Source: Clostridium_AQ sp900552125
GTDB lineage: Bacteria > Bacillota_I > Bacilli_A > Erysipelotrichales > Erysipelotrichaceae
Strand: one strand, 5' to 3'
NCBI GenBank assembly: GCA_037892765.1
Contig: JBBKBW010000006.1
Length of the DNA: 64,000 nt
The translations under genes and the position numbers were made by a program. The notes beneath the pieces are model-generated. The model saw nothing but the letters and a program-made list of their open reading frames with translations. It made no database searches and had not been told where the DNA came from. Position 1 is the stretch's first letter. Every line of letters starts with the position of its first letter. Shown piece after piece: positions 1 to 8,629 of this stretch.

Positions 1-18
1 ATTTATAATTATCTTCAT
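1..18 (-). CDS. 5' end of an off-window gene
   Basis: Only six codons are visible (M-K-I-I-I-N), starting at an ATG whose first base is position 18. The start is supported by a ribosome site AGGAGTGG at 28-35 and by a strong promoter at 49-77. The product cannot be identified. The palindromes in its promoter suggest a tightly controlled, possibly autoregulated, gene. Confidence 0.6.
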
Positions 19-44
19 TTATCAAACCACTCCTCTATTTACAT

Positions 45-93
45 AAACAGTATATAACAGTAGTAAACTGTTGTCAAGTGTTATATACTGTTT
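45..93 (-). promoter_or_regulatory. Promoter with nested palindromic operators
   Basis: On the minus strand there is TTGACA (72-77), a 17-bp spacer and TATACT (49-54). A perfect 15-bp inverted repeat (arms 45-59 and 79-93) brackets this promoter. A second dyad, AACAGT-N5-ACTGTT (56-72), lies between -35 and -10. The arrangement fits repression by a dimeric regulator. The regulator is not identifiable from the window. Confidence 0.75.
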
Positions 94-103
94 GTTGTGT
101 GAA

Positions 104-142
104 ATAAAAAACGTATAGTTATTGCCAACATATCTATACGTT
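104..142 (-). terminator. Intrinsic terminator of the 157-522 gene
   Basis: Inverted repeat AACGTATAG (110-118) and CTATACGTT (134-142). On the minus strand it is followed by a T-run, as expected for the end of the three-gene operon that begins at 2274. Confidence 0.75.
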
Positions 143-156
143 AATCTTTTTATATG

Positions 157-522
157 TTATTTTAATAACTCATCACTGAGTTTAATTATTTCATCCGCCA
201 CCTTTGAACGTAGTTTTCTTATTAGTTTTTGATAAACTGGATATGCTAAGGCCATTCCTATCAAACCAATAACACCTACAGGTATTCCTACTATAAAATT
301 ATCCCATTCTAGCACACAACATAATCCGACTCCAAAAATTAAAGTAAAGATGAAACCTATAATAATCGAAATAATTGCTGCTTTTCTTGTGACACTTTGA
401 TCAAGCTTTTTCATTTGTATTAATTTGTCATTTTCTTTAGGAAGATATTTATCTCTGATTGTTTTTATTTCTTCCTGCCGCTTTGCGGAATAACAATAGA
501 CAAACGTTTCCTTTTCACTCAT
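157..522 (-). CDS. Small two-TM membrane protein in a two-component operon
   Basis: A 121-residue protein of unknown function. Residues 1-45 are charged and probably cytoplasmic. Two hydrophobic segments follow (about 47-70 and 74-95), then a short Lys/Arg-rich amphipathic tail. It starts at an ATG with a GAGG ribosome site. It is the third gene after the response regulator and histidine kinase, 22 bp beyond the kinase, and ends at an intrinsic terminator. It may be an accessory or target protein of that system, but this rests on position only. No family was recognised. Confidence 0.7.
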   Translation of the reverse strand: MSEKETFVYCYSAKRQEEIKTIRDKYLPKENDKLIQMKKLDQSVTRKAAIISIIIGFIFTLIFGVGLCCVLEWDNFIVGIPVGVIGLIGMALAYPVYQKLIRKLRSKVADEIIKLSDELLK

Positions 523-544
523 AGTAAACCTCGCTTCTAATCAA

Positions 545-1606
545 TTACTTATTCTCTTTCTCTAACACTACACTAAATGCAGTTCCTTCTCCTAGAGTAC
601 TTTCTACAGATATAGACGCTTGTACAATGTCTATAATTCTTTTCACAAGCGCTAATCCTAATCCATTCCCCTGTGTCGCATGAGAAGTATCCCCTTGATA
701 AAATTTATCAAAAATATGTTTTCCAACTTCTTTACTCATACCACAGCCATTATCTTGAATGGTTACCCTAATATGGCGATCATCCTGTTTAGCATGAACA
801 CTGACTTTCCCGTGCGGATCCGTAAATTTAAAGGCATTAGAGAGTAAATTATTCCAGACAATCATCCATAATTCTTCATCGGATTCAATTAGAATATCAT
901 CCTCAATATCCACATCAATTTCAATTTCTTTTTCTTCCCAGATATTTTCAAAACCCAATATCGCCTGTGTAAGCTGTTCGCTCATATTAAATTGTTTTAC
1001 ATCTAGATATATACTTTGATTCTCTAATCGATTTAGTTTAAGAATATTTGTGATTAAATCAGATAAATTTCTTGATGCATTATTGATATTTCTAGCATAA
1101 TCTTTCATTTGATCATTAGAAATCTCATCTTCCATCATCAATTCAGAATAATTTCTTATAATCGCAAGGGGAGTCTTTAATTCATGAGAAACATTGGATA
1201 TGAAATCTAATCGCAAGGTTTCAATACCTGATAACTCTTTCGCCATTTCATTGAAATTATTGATTATAATATCTAATTCATTAGAATTTTTCACAAACTG
1301 ATTAGAGTCAATTCTTACCGAAAAATCCCCCTTTACAATTTTTTGTGTTGCGTTTAAAATACTGCGTACGGGTTTTTCTACCGTTATCTTATAATATAAT
1401 CCATGTAGCAAGGTAATAATCAAGCTCAATAAAAGTACATTAAGAAATGTTGAGAAAGCATTTTTGGTAAAATCTATATGTTCTTTATCTAAATCACTAA
1501 GAAATAAGATCATACAGCATGTAACCACAAAAGCAACAAGTATGAAATACAAGATATAGGCTTTAAATGAAAATAAAGATCGTTTAATTTTACGCTGCTG
1601 TTTCAT
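545..1606 (-). CDS. Sensor histidine kinase (HAMP-HisKA-HATPase)
   Basis: A 353-residue membrane kinase. Transmembrane helices lie near residues 14-36 and 51-71 with only a short loop between them, so it has no sizeable extracellular sensor and may sense the membrane itself. A HAMP linker covers about 72-125. The H-box is SHELKTP with the phosphorylated His at 141. The ATPase domain shows an N-box (NNLLSNAFKF), DNGCGM and GNGLGLAL. Its ATG overlaps the response-regulator stop by 4 bp (ATGA), so the two are translationally coupled. The ligand is unknown. Confidence 0.93.
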   Translation of the reverse strand: MKQQRKIKRSLFSFKAYILYFILVAFVVTCCMILFLSDLDKEHIDFTKNAFSTFLNVLLLSLIITLLHGLYYKITVEKPVRSILNATQKIVKGDFSVRIDSNQFVKNSNELDIIINNFNEMAKELSGIETLRLDFISNVSHELKTPLAIIRNYSELMMEDEISNDQMKDYARNINNASRNLSDLITNILKLNRLENQSIYLDVKQFNMSEQLTQAILGFENIWEEKEIEIDVDIEDDILIESDEELWMIVWNNLLSNAFKFTDPHGKVSVHAKQDDRHIRVTIQDNGCGMSKEVGKHIFDKFYQGDTSHATQGNGLGLALVKRIIDIVQASISVESTLGEGTAFSVVLEKENK

Positions 1607-2274
1607 TTGATTACCGCCTTATAGCCTAATCCATGAACCGTCACAATTTCAAAATCATTACAATCAGAAAATTTATCTCTAAGCTTCGTCATATATACAT
1701 CTACTGTACGATTACTTGATTTTGTATCACTATCCCAAAATTCATTCATGAGCTGGGTACGTGTAAACGTCTTCTTAGGATAAGATAAAAGTTTAAATAA
1801 AATATTAAATTCTCTAAATGTCAAAGGAACTTCTTCCCCCTTAACATAAACTGTTCTCTCATCACTATTCATACGAAAATCGCCAATACAGATTTCTTTA
1901 TCTTCTGATATCTGTGCTCTTCTTAGAATTGCTTTTATTCTTAATAAAAGTTCTTCCAGCTGAAATGGCTTCGTTATGTAATCGTCAATCCCTAAGTCAA
2001 AACCACGTGATTTTGCATTCAGATCATCTCTTGCAGTCACAAAAAGAATTGGGACATTCTTATCTATATTACGAATAGATTCTGCAAATTCAAAGCCATC
2101 AATACCAGGCATCATAATATCAGATAGTATTAAATCAAAAGGAACATCAGCCATTTCATCATATGCTTCTTGAGCAGAGAAACAGCCGGTAACTTCATAA
2201 TTATGTTTACTTAAGTAGGAACAAATAATCTGATTTTGTTGTTTATCATCTTCAACAACCAGAATATGAATCAT
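1603..2274 (-). CDS. OmpR/PhoB-family response regulator
   Basis: A 223-residue regulator. The receiver domain has the acidic pair at residues 9-10, the phosphoacceptor Asp52 in LSDIMMPG, a Thr in the FVTA motif and Lys in ITKPF. The C-terminal half is a winged-helix DNA-binding domain (NRTVDVYMTKLRDK). It is the first gene of an operon with its kinase. Its promoter holds a direct repeat with the 11-bp period typical of this family, so autoregulation is likely. Overall it resembles the PhoP/VanR branch; the regulon cannot be read from the window. Confidence 0.94.
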   Translation of the reverse strand: MIHILVVEDDKQQNQIICSYLSKHNYEVTGCFSAQEAYDEMADVPFDLILSDIMMPGIDGFEFAESIRNIDKNVPILFVTARDDLNAKSRGFDLGIDDYITKPFQLEELLLRIKAILRRAQISEDKEICIGDFRMNSDERTVYVKGEEVPLTFREFNILFKLLSYPKKTFTRTQLMNEFWDSDTKSSNRTVDVYMTKLRDKFSDCNDFEIVTVHGLGYKAVIK

Positions 2275-2306
2275 AATAACCCTCCTCGACTAAATTATCT
2301 GTTCGC

Positions 2307-2340
2307 ATTATAACATGAAGTTGTTAAAGTTTTGTTAAAG
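2307..2340 (-). promoter_or_regulatory. Response-regulator promoter with PhoP-box-like repeat
   Basis: On the minus strand two copies of TTAACA lie exactly 11 bp apart (2322-2327 and 2333-2338) and cover the place where a -35 would be. They are followed by TATAAT (2307-2312) and an AGGAGG site before the ATG at 2274. No good -35 hexamer exists, as expected for an activator-dependent promoter. Confidence 0.7.
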
Positions 2341-2352
2341 TTTTTTATTACA

Positions 2353-2378
2353 TTAAAAAATAGACTCATATTAAGTCC
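2353..2378 (-). terminator. Weak terminator after amidohydrolase
   Basis: A short stem (GACT/AGTC) precedes a T-run on the minus strand, just after the stop of the 2389-3984 gene. The stem is only 4-5 bp, so termination is uncertain. Confidence 0.35.
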
Positions 2379-2388
2379 ATTCTTATTC

Positions 2389-3984
2389 CTAGCTATGTTT
2401 TTTATAAACTGTTTTCCCATCTTTGATTGTTTCTAAAACTAAAATGTCTTTAATATCATCATGTTCAGTACATAATGGATTTTTATCCAAAATAACAACA
2501 TCCGCAATTTTCCCTGCGGATATAGTTCCTTTTTCATTTTCCTCAAAATATTGATATGCACCATTTATGGTAATAGCTTTCATAGCCTGCCAGACAGTAA
2601 TTCTTTCTTCTTTTCCAATGAATACTCCATTTCGTGTTTTACGATTAACTGCACACCATATTGTTCTCATCATATCAGGCTGTATAACAGGGCTATCCTG
2701 ATGAAAGGTATATGGAATATGTAAATCTTCAGCTGTATGAGCTGGTGAAATCCTAGCTGCACGTTCAAACCCTAAGTTTGTAATATGAATATCACCCCAA
2801 TAATAAGTATGTGCTATAAAAAACGATGGTATCATATGCAAAGCTGACATACGCTTTAACTGATCTTTACGAACAAGCTGTGCATGTATCATTATGGGAC
2901 GTCTATTATCCTTCTCTACATATTGTTTAATTGCCTTTTCAAATTGATATATATATTGTTCAGCTGCTGCATCTCCATTACAATGTGCCAAAAGCTGTAC
3001 TTCATCAATCAACGATTCTTCTATTAGCTTATATAATTTTTCATCACTTAAAGATGGATAACCACAATATTCTTCTCCCACATACGGAGCTGACAGCCAT
3101 GCTGTTTTCCCTTGCGGAGAACCGTCTAAGAAAATTTTATAACCGCCAATTTTAAAGTGATTCCAATATTGATTCGTAAGATGCTTATTTTCTATCAGTA
3201 AATCTCGGCAATTATTTAAATCTATATATCCTACTATATCTAAATGTAAAAACTGATTAGAGGCCGCATACTGCAATAACTGAAATAATGAAGAATCCAC
3301 CATTCCATCTTGAATTGTTGTAATACCATAACCTGCATAAATATCCTGTGCTTTTATAATCAGCTTCATTAATGCTTCTCTACTTGGCAAAGGAATTGCA
3401 TTCTGCATAGAGATAAAAGCTTTTTCTTCCATATGACCATTGGGCTCCATACTATCTCCTATACGATAATATTTTCCACCCTGAGGATCTGGTGTATTCT
3501 CATCTATATGCATCTTTCTCAGCACCAAAGAATTCACACTGCCCATATGTGAAGAAGCATGAACTATGACAATAGGATGAACAATAGAAATACGGTCTAA
3601 CACTTCTTTTGTAGGATGGGCGTTTTCTATCAGAAAATTATGATCATAGGAACTGCCGCATACCCATTCTCCTGCTGCGATATTATTCACTTTTATAAAA
3701 TCTTTCATCTTTGAGATAATATCTTCAAAAGAATTAGCATCACTCAAATTACATTGTGTTAAAGCATTCGCTACTCCAACAAAATGAGAATGTCCATCAA
3801 TAAAGCCCGGAAAAACTGATTTTCCTTTTAAATCAATAAGTTTATCTCCTTCTTGTCTTCTACCTAGTATTTCTTCATCAGTTCCAACAGCTTCAATAAT
3901 TCCATCTACTACACTAAATGCCTCCTGATAGTCGTTTTCTTTCTCCATGGTCACAACCTCTCCATGATAATAAATTGTTCTCAT
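2389..3984 (-). CDS. Amidohydrolase family protein (YtcJ-like)
   Basis: A 531-residue metal-dependent hydrolase of the Amidohydro_3 (YtcJ) type. The metal-binding HSH motif sits in FPGFIDGHSHFVG near residue 65. Further candidate ligands are in LLAHCNGDAA, MIHAQLV and the HQDSPV motif near the C-terminus. A small composite beta-domain is formed by both ends, with the usual IADVVILDKNPL near the end. The ATG follows AAAGGAG. It is divergent from the SdpR-like operon. The substrate is unknown; such enzymes hydrolyse amides or imines, and the lack of a signal peptide places it in the cytoplasm. Confidence 0.87.
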   Translation of the reverse strand: MRTIYYHGEVVTMEKENDYQEAFSVVDGIIEAVGTDEEILGRRQEGDKLIDLKGKSVFPGFIDGHSHFVGVANALTQCNLSDANSFEDIISKMKDFIKVNNIAAGEWVCGSSYDHNFLIENAHPTKEVLDRISIVHPIVIVHASSHMGSVNSLVLRKMHIDENTPDPQGGKYYRIGDSMEPNGHMEEKAFISMQNAIPLPSREALMKLIIKAQDIYAGYGITTIQDGMVDSSLFQLLQYAASNQFLHLDIVGYIDLNNCRDLLIENKHLTNQYWNHFKIGGYKIFLDGSPQGKTAWLSAPYVGEEYCGYPSLSDEKLYKLIEESLIDEVQLLAHCNGDAAAEQYIYQFEKAIKQYVEKDNRRPIMIHAQLVRKDQLKRMSALHMIPSFFIAHTYYWGDIHITNLGFERAARISPAHTAEDLHIPYTFHQDSPVIQPDMMRTIWCAVNRKTRNGVFIGKEERITVWQAMKAITINGAYQYFEENEKGTISAGKIADVVILDKNPLCTEHDDIKDILVLETIKDGKTVYKKHS

Positions 3985-4093
3985 AATGATGGCTCCTTTC
4001 TATTTCACAAGTATATATAATAATTTCCATGTATATTTAGAATGTGCCAACACCGCAAACAAATACTTATTTATATATATTCTATTAAGATTA

Positions 4094-4147
4094 TTGACAA
4101 GAAAATCTTTTTATCCTATACTTCATTTAGATGATTATCTAAATGAA
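4094..4147 (+). promoter_or_regulatory. SdpR-type promoter and operator
   Basis: TTGACA (4094-4099), a 17-bp spacer and TATACT (4117-4122) are followed at once by a perfect 11-bp inverted repeat with a 4-bp centre (4122-4132 and 4137-4147). The dyad covers the transcription start and lies 12 bp before the regulator's ATG. This is a classic layout for autorepression by the ArsR-type protein it precedes. Confidence 0.85.
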
Positions 4148-4159
4148 AGGGGTGATGTT

Positions 4160-4432
4160 ATGGGATTCCAAGAAACCTTCAAGGCTTTATCTGATCCCAC
4201 AAGAAGAGAAATAGTTCATTTACTGAAAGATGGCAAGATGACTGCTGGGGATATCGTTTCTCATTTTTCCAGTACAAATGCCACAATCTCTCACCATTTA
4301 TCAATATTAAAAAAAGCTGGTCTAATTCTAGATGAAAAGAAAGGAAAGTATATTTATTATGAGCTCAATACTAGTGTCATTGATGAAATCATTGGTTGGA
4401 TAAGTTCATTGAAAGGAGATGGAGATAAATGA
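4160..4432 (+). CDS. ArsR-family repressor, SdpR-like
   Basis: A 90-residue winged-helix protein. Residues 1-15 hold the family signature FKALSDPTRREIV, and the recognition helix is in SSTNATISHHLSILKKAGL. No Cys-containing metal motif is present, which separates it from metal-sensing ArsR proteins. I place the start at the ATG at 4160 because it follows AAAGGGGTG; the longer upstream reading would run through the operator and promoter. The following gene is SdpI-like, so the pair matches the B. subtilis sdpRI immunity module, in which SdpI captures SdpR at the membrane. Confidence 0.88.
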   Translation: MGFQETFKALSDPTRREIVHLLKDGKMTAGDIVSHFSSTNATISHHLSILKKAGLILDEKKGKYIYYELNTSVIDEIIGWISSLKGDGDK

Positions 4433-5076
4433 AAAACAAAAAACCTCTTGTGATTGTTATGGTTATCAGTTTATTGACCGCAATAATAGCCTATCCTTTT
4501 TTACCTGATCAGATTCCGATTCACTGGGATATAAATGGTACAGCTGATCAATTGGGACAGAAATATTATATATTCTTCCCTATCCTTATGCAGATTCTAG
4601 TCATCTTCGGATTTTCATTTTTTCGAAAAATCGACCCAAGAAAAAGCAATTATGTTCGTTTTAGTTCAGCATATTCTACTCTAACATTGACAATCAGCTT
4701 ATTTATATATGCAATGGAACTCATGACATTGCTTGTGGTTTATCAGCCTACACTTTTATCTGTACCAGCACTTATCACAATAGGATTAGGTATATTATTC
4801 ATTGTATTAGGAAATAAAATGCCACAGATTAAGCAGAATTATTTCATTGGAATTAAAACTCCTTGGGCATTACATGATGAAAACAACTGGCAGAAAACAC
4901 ATCGATTTTCAGGAAAGCTATGGTTTTTTATCGGATTCATCTTCTTCCCAATAGCTTTTCTACCTACTAAAATACACGCCATGATACTTTTCTTTATTGT
5001 TCTTTTAATGGCATTAATTCCTTATTTATATTCTTATCTTTTATATCGTAAAACATCGAAAGGAGATTCAAAATGA
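4429..5076 (+). CDS. SdpI-family integral membrane protein
   Basis: A 215-residue polytopic protein. It begins with a DUF1648-type segment (LPDQIPIHWDINGTAD near residue 26-41) and ends with the SdpI domain, recognisable by NYFIGIKTPWAL followed by a conserved Trp/His stretch. About six hydrophobic segments are visible. Its start overlaps the repressor stop by 4 bp. In B. subtilis SdpI gives immunity to the SdpC toxin and senses it. Here no SdpA/B/C genes are present, so the trigger is unknown and could be a foreign toxin or envelope stress. Confidence 0.85.
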   Translation: MKNKKPLVIVMVISLLTAIIAYPFLPDQIPIHWDINGTADQLGQKYYIFFPILMQILVIFGFSFFRKIDPRKSNYVRFSSAYSTLTLTISLFIYAMELMTLLVVYQPTLLSVPALITIGLGILFIVLGNKMPQIKQNYFIGIKTPWALHDENNWQKTHRFSGKLWFFIGFIFFPIAFLPTKIHAMILFFIVLLMALIPYLYSYLLYRKTSKGDSK

Positions 5077-5798
5077 TCGAAATCAAACACGTAACCAAAA
5101 TCTATGGAGGCACTCACAAAGCTGTCGATGATATTTCTTTAGAAATACCTACTGGTGAAATTATTGGCTTTATTGGACCAAATGGTGCAGGTAAAACAAC
5201 TACTATAAAAATGATTACCGGCAGCTTACAGCCCGATGAAGGAGAAATCCTTATTAATGGTAAAAACATTGTAAAAGAACCTTTAGAAGCTAAAAGAGAA
5301 TTTGGACTTGTACCAGATAATCCCGATATCTTTTTAAGATTAAAAGGTATAGAATACTTACATTTCATGGGAGATATCTATGATGTAGATTCTAAACTAA
5401 GAAAAGAACGCATTGAATACTTTTCTAAAATATTTGAAATGAAAGACGCCTTAAATGATCGCATCATTTCCTATTCTCATGGTATGCGTCAAAAAATTGT
5501 AATTATGGGAGCATTACTGTCCGATCCTAATGTATGGATTCTAGATGAGCCAATGACAGGATTAGACCCTCAATCCTCCTATTCCTTAAAAGAAATGATG
5601 AAAGAACATGCTCAAAAAGGAAAGACTGTATTCTTTTCAACTCATGTGTTAGAAGTTGCCGAACGTTTATGCGATAAAGTCGCAATTATTCATAAAGGAC
5701 ATATTGTATTCTTTGGAACTCTAGAACAATTACAAGCACTTTATCCTCAATGTGATACGCTAGAATCTTTATTCATGGAGGTTATCTCTCATGCGTAA
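5073..5798 (+). CDS. ABC transporter ATP-binding protein
   Basis: A 241-residue ATPase with Walker A GPNGAGKTTT near residue 36, the signature SHGMRQK, Walker B VWILDEPMTGLDP and the switch His in FFSTHV. It overlaps the SdpI-like gene by 4 bp and the permease gene by 8 bp, so the five-gene set starting at 4160 is one translationally coupled operon. This type of ATPase powers ABC-2-like exporters for peptides or drugs. Together with SdpI it suggests a peptide-antibiotic defence role, which is inference. Confidence 0.92.
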   Translation: MIEIKHVTKIYGGTHKAVDDISLEIPTGEIIGFIGPNGAGKTTTIKMITGSLQPDEGEILINGKNIVKEPLEAKREFGLVPDNPDIFLRLKGIEYLHFMGDIYDVDSKLRKERIEYFSKIFEMKDALNDRIISYSHGMRQKIVIMGALLSDPNVWILDEPMTGLDPQSSYSLKEMMKEHAQKGKTVFFSTHVLEVAERLCDKVAIIHKGHIVFFGTLEQLQALYPQCDTLESLFMEVISHA

Positions 5799-7434
5799 CT
5801 TCAAAGCATTGACATTTGTCTTATTTAAAAATTCTTTCGGCATGTTGGCAGATGGAAAACAGAAAAAATCTTTCTCCATTCTTCTTTATGGAATCTTACT
5901 GATTTGTATGCTTCCACTAGCTTTTCTAGCTTATCAGTTATTTCATCTATTAATGGAACAATTATCTATGATTCAGCAGGAAGGCATGGTACTTGCTATT
6001 GGTTTCCAAATTTCCTGTCTGATTACCTTTATATTCTCTATTTTTCTATTACCTGCTATCTTTTATTTCAGTAAAGATTTAGACACTTTACTTGTTCTTC
6101 CTTTACGACCTGAGACAATTCTAGCTTCTAAATTCAGCGTATGTTTATTTTACGAATATGCCTTTGCTAGTTTTATCTGTTTCCCTTTATTTATAGCATA
6201 CGGCAATATTTTCGGATATTCTATTCCATTCATTATATTTGCCTCACTTATCTTTCTTACGTTACCTATCTATCCACTGGTATTATCTAGTATTCTTATA
6301 ATGCTACTGATGCAGTTTGTACCTTTCTTTAAAAACAGAGATCGTTTCAATTTAATTGCTGGAATCCTTTCTGTCATTTTAGCTTTTGGATTCAGCTTTG
6401 CAATCAATACTATTCAACCAGATATGCAGAATATTATAGAAATGCTAAGTGAGGGCAATAATTCCTTCATTTCTCTATTCTCTAAACTATTTCCAGCAAT
6501 TCCATTTGCATGTGATAGTTTAATAGATAAAAACATAATAACTATTCTAATATATCTAGCTATTACGTTTGGTTCTTTTATCATTCTTCTATGTCTGGGA
6601 AAATATTTATATTTTAAAGGAGCCATTGGATTTAGCGAGACAAAAAGTTCTCATAAAAAGCTTTCTGAGCAGGATCTGCAAAAACTTAATCATAAACAGA
6701 ATAAAGTAATATCCTATACGATCAAAGAACTTAAACTCTTAGTAAGAACTCCTGTATATGCCTTAAACTGTCTTATGATGGTCGTACTTATGCCATTCCT
6801 GCTATTATTTACTTATTACACATCAGATATGAAGGAATTGATTAGCATGTTGCCAGACGTTTCAAGTTTTTTCCAGCAGCATATAGTATACTCTATTCCC
6901 ATTGGATTAGCCTGCGGTTTCTTCTTCAGTAACATTAATCTAATTTCTTCCACCAGTATATCTCGTGAAGGAAGTAACATTGCCTTTATGAAGTTTATTC
7001 CTATGTCTATAAAAGAACAGCTACATGCAAAAGTACTAAGTGGAATTTTACTTTCTATCTTGAGTATGCTCCTAACAATGCTTTGTTTATATTTTTTATT
7101 ACCTATAATTCCATTAAATTGGTATCTCATCATATTCTTAACTTCCATTATCACAATTATTTTAGGAAATTTTATTGGTATAATCATCGATATACTCCAT
7201 CCAAAACTTGTATGGGAACAGGAAGCTAGTGCAGTAAAACAAAATTTTGCTGGACCTGTGTCTATGTTTCTAGGCGTAGGAATCGGTATTGGAATTGGAT
7301 ATCTTATCTATAAAGTGCCATATGATTATATTCTATATTTAGGCATAGGCATCTTAATTGTATGTATTCTCCTAGATATGGTATTCTATATGCGAATTGA
7401 TTCATTTACTAAAAAACAATTTGATGAATATTAG
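5791..7434 (+). CDS. ABC exporter permease (large ABC-2-like)
   Basis: A 547-residue membrane protein with about 12 hydrophobic segments in two halves and a charged cytoplasmic stretch around residues 285-310. It starts at an ATG with GGAGG just inside the end of the ATPase gene. Size and layout fit the large single-polypeptide permeases paired with one ATPase in Firmicutes. The substrate is unknown. The neighbouring SdpR/SdpI genes hint at antimicrobial peptide efflux. Confidence 0.85.
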   Translation: MRNFKALTFVLFKNSFGMLADGKQKKSFSILLYGILLICMLPLAFLAYQLFHLLMEQLSMIQQEGMVLAIGFQISCLITFIFSIFLLPAIFYFSKDLDTLLVLPLRPETILASKFSVCLFYEYAFASFICFPLFIAYGNIFGYSIPFIIFASLIFLTLPIYPLVLSSILIMLLMQFVPFFKNRDRFNLIAGILSVILAFGFSFAINTIQPDMQNIIEMLSEGNNSFISLFSKLFPAIPFACDSLIDKNIITILIYLAITFGSFIILLCLGKYLYFKGAIGFSETKSSHKKLSEQDLQKLNHKQNKVISYTIKELKLLVRTPVYALNCLMMVVLMPFLLLFTYYTSDMKELISMLPDVSSFFQQHIVYSIPIGLACGFFFSNINLISSTSISREGSNIAFMKFIPMSIKEQLHAKVLSGILLSILSMLLTMLCLYFLLPIIPLNWYLIIFLTSIITIILGNFIGIIIDILHPKLVWEQEASAVKQNFAGPVSMFLGVGIGIGIGYLIYKVPYDYILYLGIGILIVCILLDMVFYMRIDSFTKKQFDEY

Positions 7435-7443
7435 GAGGAAACA

Positions 7444-8001
7444 ATGAAAAAAATACTTATTTATTTTGGCGATCAAAGTCAAAAAACTGATGCGGTTAAA
7501 CAAGCTTTAAATGAAATAAACGCTGACTATCATATTTTATCTGATAAAGATATCACTCAGAAAGTAGGCACTTTATTAAACTTAGATGGATATCATAAAA
7601 TAGAAAACACTCAGGAAGTACATCACTCTATTGATTTAATGTTTTTTGAAGAAGCAACAGATGAAGAAATCCTACAGCTAAATGAAGCATTGAAAAAATA
7701 TAATGTAGAAATGAAACGAAAAGCTATGCTCACCATTCATAATAAAGACTGGATCTTCCATGACTTATTAAACGAAATTGAACAGGAACATAAATACTTT
7801 CAATATCGTGAAGCCATTCGTACTATATTAGTAGATAGTCAAAACCTAGTCATCGAACACTATACTCCAACAAGCTGGAAACAATATGAACAAGCTTTCT
7901 ATCATGCATATGAATGCTTCACTAAACAATGTGAACTTCCTGAAATAGAACAAGCATATAATCAGCTTGTAAAAGCTAAAAACGAACTACAAAAAGTATA
8001 A
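7444..8001 (+). CDS. DUF3783-like protein
   Basis: A 185-residue soluble protein. The first 110 residues look like the DUF3783 fold (NMKIL-type start, LLNLDGYH, FFEEATDEEILQLNEALKK, and a KAMLTIHNKDW strand). The rest is helical and charged. It follows the permease by 9 bp with an AGGAGG site and ends at a strong bidirectional terminator, so it closes the SdpR operon. The function of the family is not established to my knowledge. Confidence 0.7.
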   Translation: MKKILIYFGDQSQKTDAVKQALNEINADYHILSDKDITQKVGTLLNLDGYHKIENTQEVHHSIDLMFFEEATDEEILQLNEALKKYNVEMKRKAMLTIHNKDWIFHDLLNEIEQEHKYFQYREAIRTILVDSQNLVIEHYTPTSWKQYEQAFYHAYECFTKQCELPEIEQAYNQLVKAKNELQKV

Positions 8002-8034
8002 AAGCATCCACTCGCATGAGAGATGCTTTTTTTA
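8001..8034. terminator. Bidirectional terminator
   Basis: The stem AAAGCATC (8001-8008) and GATGCTTT (8022-8029) has A- and T-runs on both sides. It serves the rightward operon ending at 8001 and the leftward XRE gene ending at 8032. Confidence 0.85.
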
Positions 8035-8247
8035 ATCTTCATCAAAATAAAATAACTCTTCAAATTTTTTGTCTAAAGCAATACATAAAATTAAAGCCAA
8101 TTTGGCAGTAGGATTAAACTGCCCTGTTTCAATAGAACTAATGGTATTTCTAGACACACCAATCATATCTGCTAAAGCAGATTGTGATAACCCCTTCTCT
8201 GTTCGTACCTCTTTTAAATGATTCTTTAATATCAATTCATCTCTCAT
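8032..8247 (-). CDS. XRE-family HTH regulator
   Basis: A 71-residue single-domain Cro/CI-type repressor. The helix-turn-helix is in GLSQSALADMIGVSRNTISSIE, and the acidic C-terminus LDKKFEELFYF is typical of this short YozG/YgzD-like group. It is the last gene after three small membrane-protein paralogues and probably controls that set: three copies of a CAAGTNTACTTG-like palindrome lie in the promoter at 9650-9721. The link between protein and sites is inference. Confidence 0.88.
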   Translation of the reverse strand: MRDELILKNHLKEVRTEKGLSQSALADMIGVSRNTISSIETGQFNPTAKLALILCIALDKKFEELFYFDED

Positions 8248-8267
8248 ATCATTTCCTCAATATTCTA

Positions 8268-8609
8268 CTATATTAACATAATATAAATATCAAATAAAAG
8301 TGCTATCAACCAGAAAAGCATATATAGTATGTATCTTTTCTTACGCAGATAATAATATTTATAACTAAATTCAACTAGAAATCCCAAAGCTATCACACTT
8401 GAACATAAATCTTTAAATAACACTTCATATCGAAAAATCGTTATGCTCCCTTGAATTACACCTGCTTCCGCAAGCATCCACAAAACAAAGAAACATATTT
8501 CAACAGCCATATATCCTAAGTTCGTACTTTTTTCTTTATTAGATTTATCTAATTCATCGCCATAAGAATTCTCATTTCTACTCTTTAATAAAATCTTATC
8601 TTTATTCAT
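8268..8609 (-). CDS. Small membrane protein, DUF6442-like paralogue A
   Basis: About 113 residues. The soluble N-terminal motif D-KIL-KSRNENS-GDELDKS is shared with the next two genes, followed by three to four hydrophobic segments with a basic loop (YYLRKKRY). I start at the ATG at 8609, after GGAG, rather than the upstream in-frame ATG. The motif and topology fit DUF6442. The function is unknown. Pairing with a short XRE regulator is a recurrent arrangement for such proteins. Confidence 0.72.
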   Translation of the reverse strand: MNKDKILLKSRNENSYGDELDKSNKEKSTNLGYMAVEICFFVLWMLAEAGVIQGSITIFRYEVLFKDLCSSVIALGFLVEFSYKYYYLRKKRYILYMLFWLIALLFDIYIMLI

Positions 8610-8629
8610 ATGATTCTCCATATATCATT

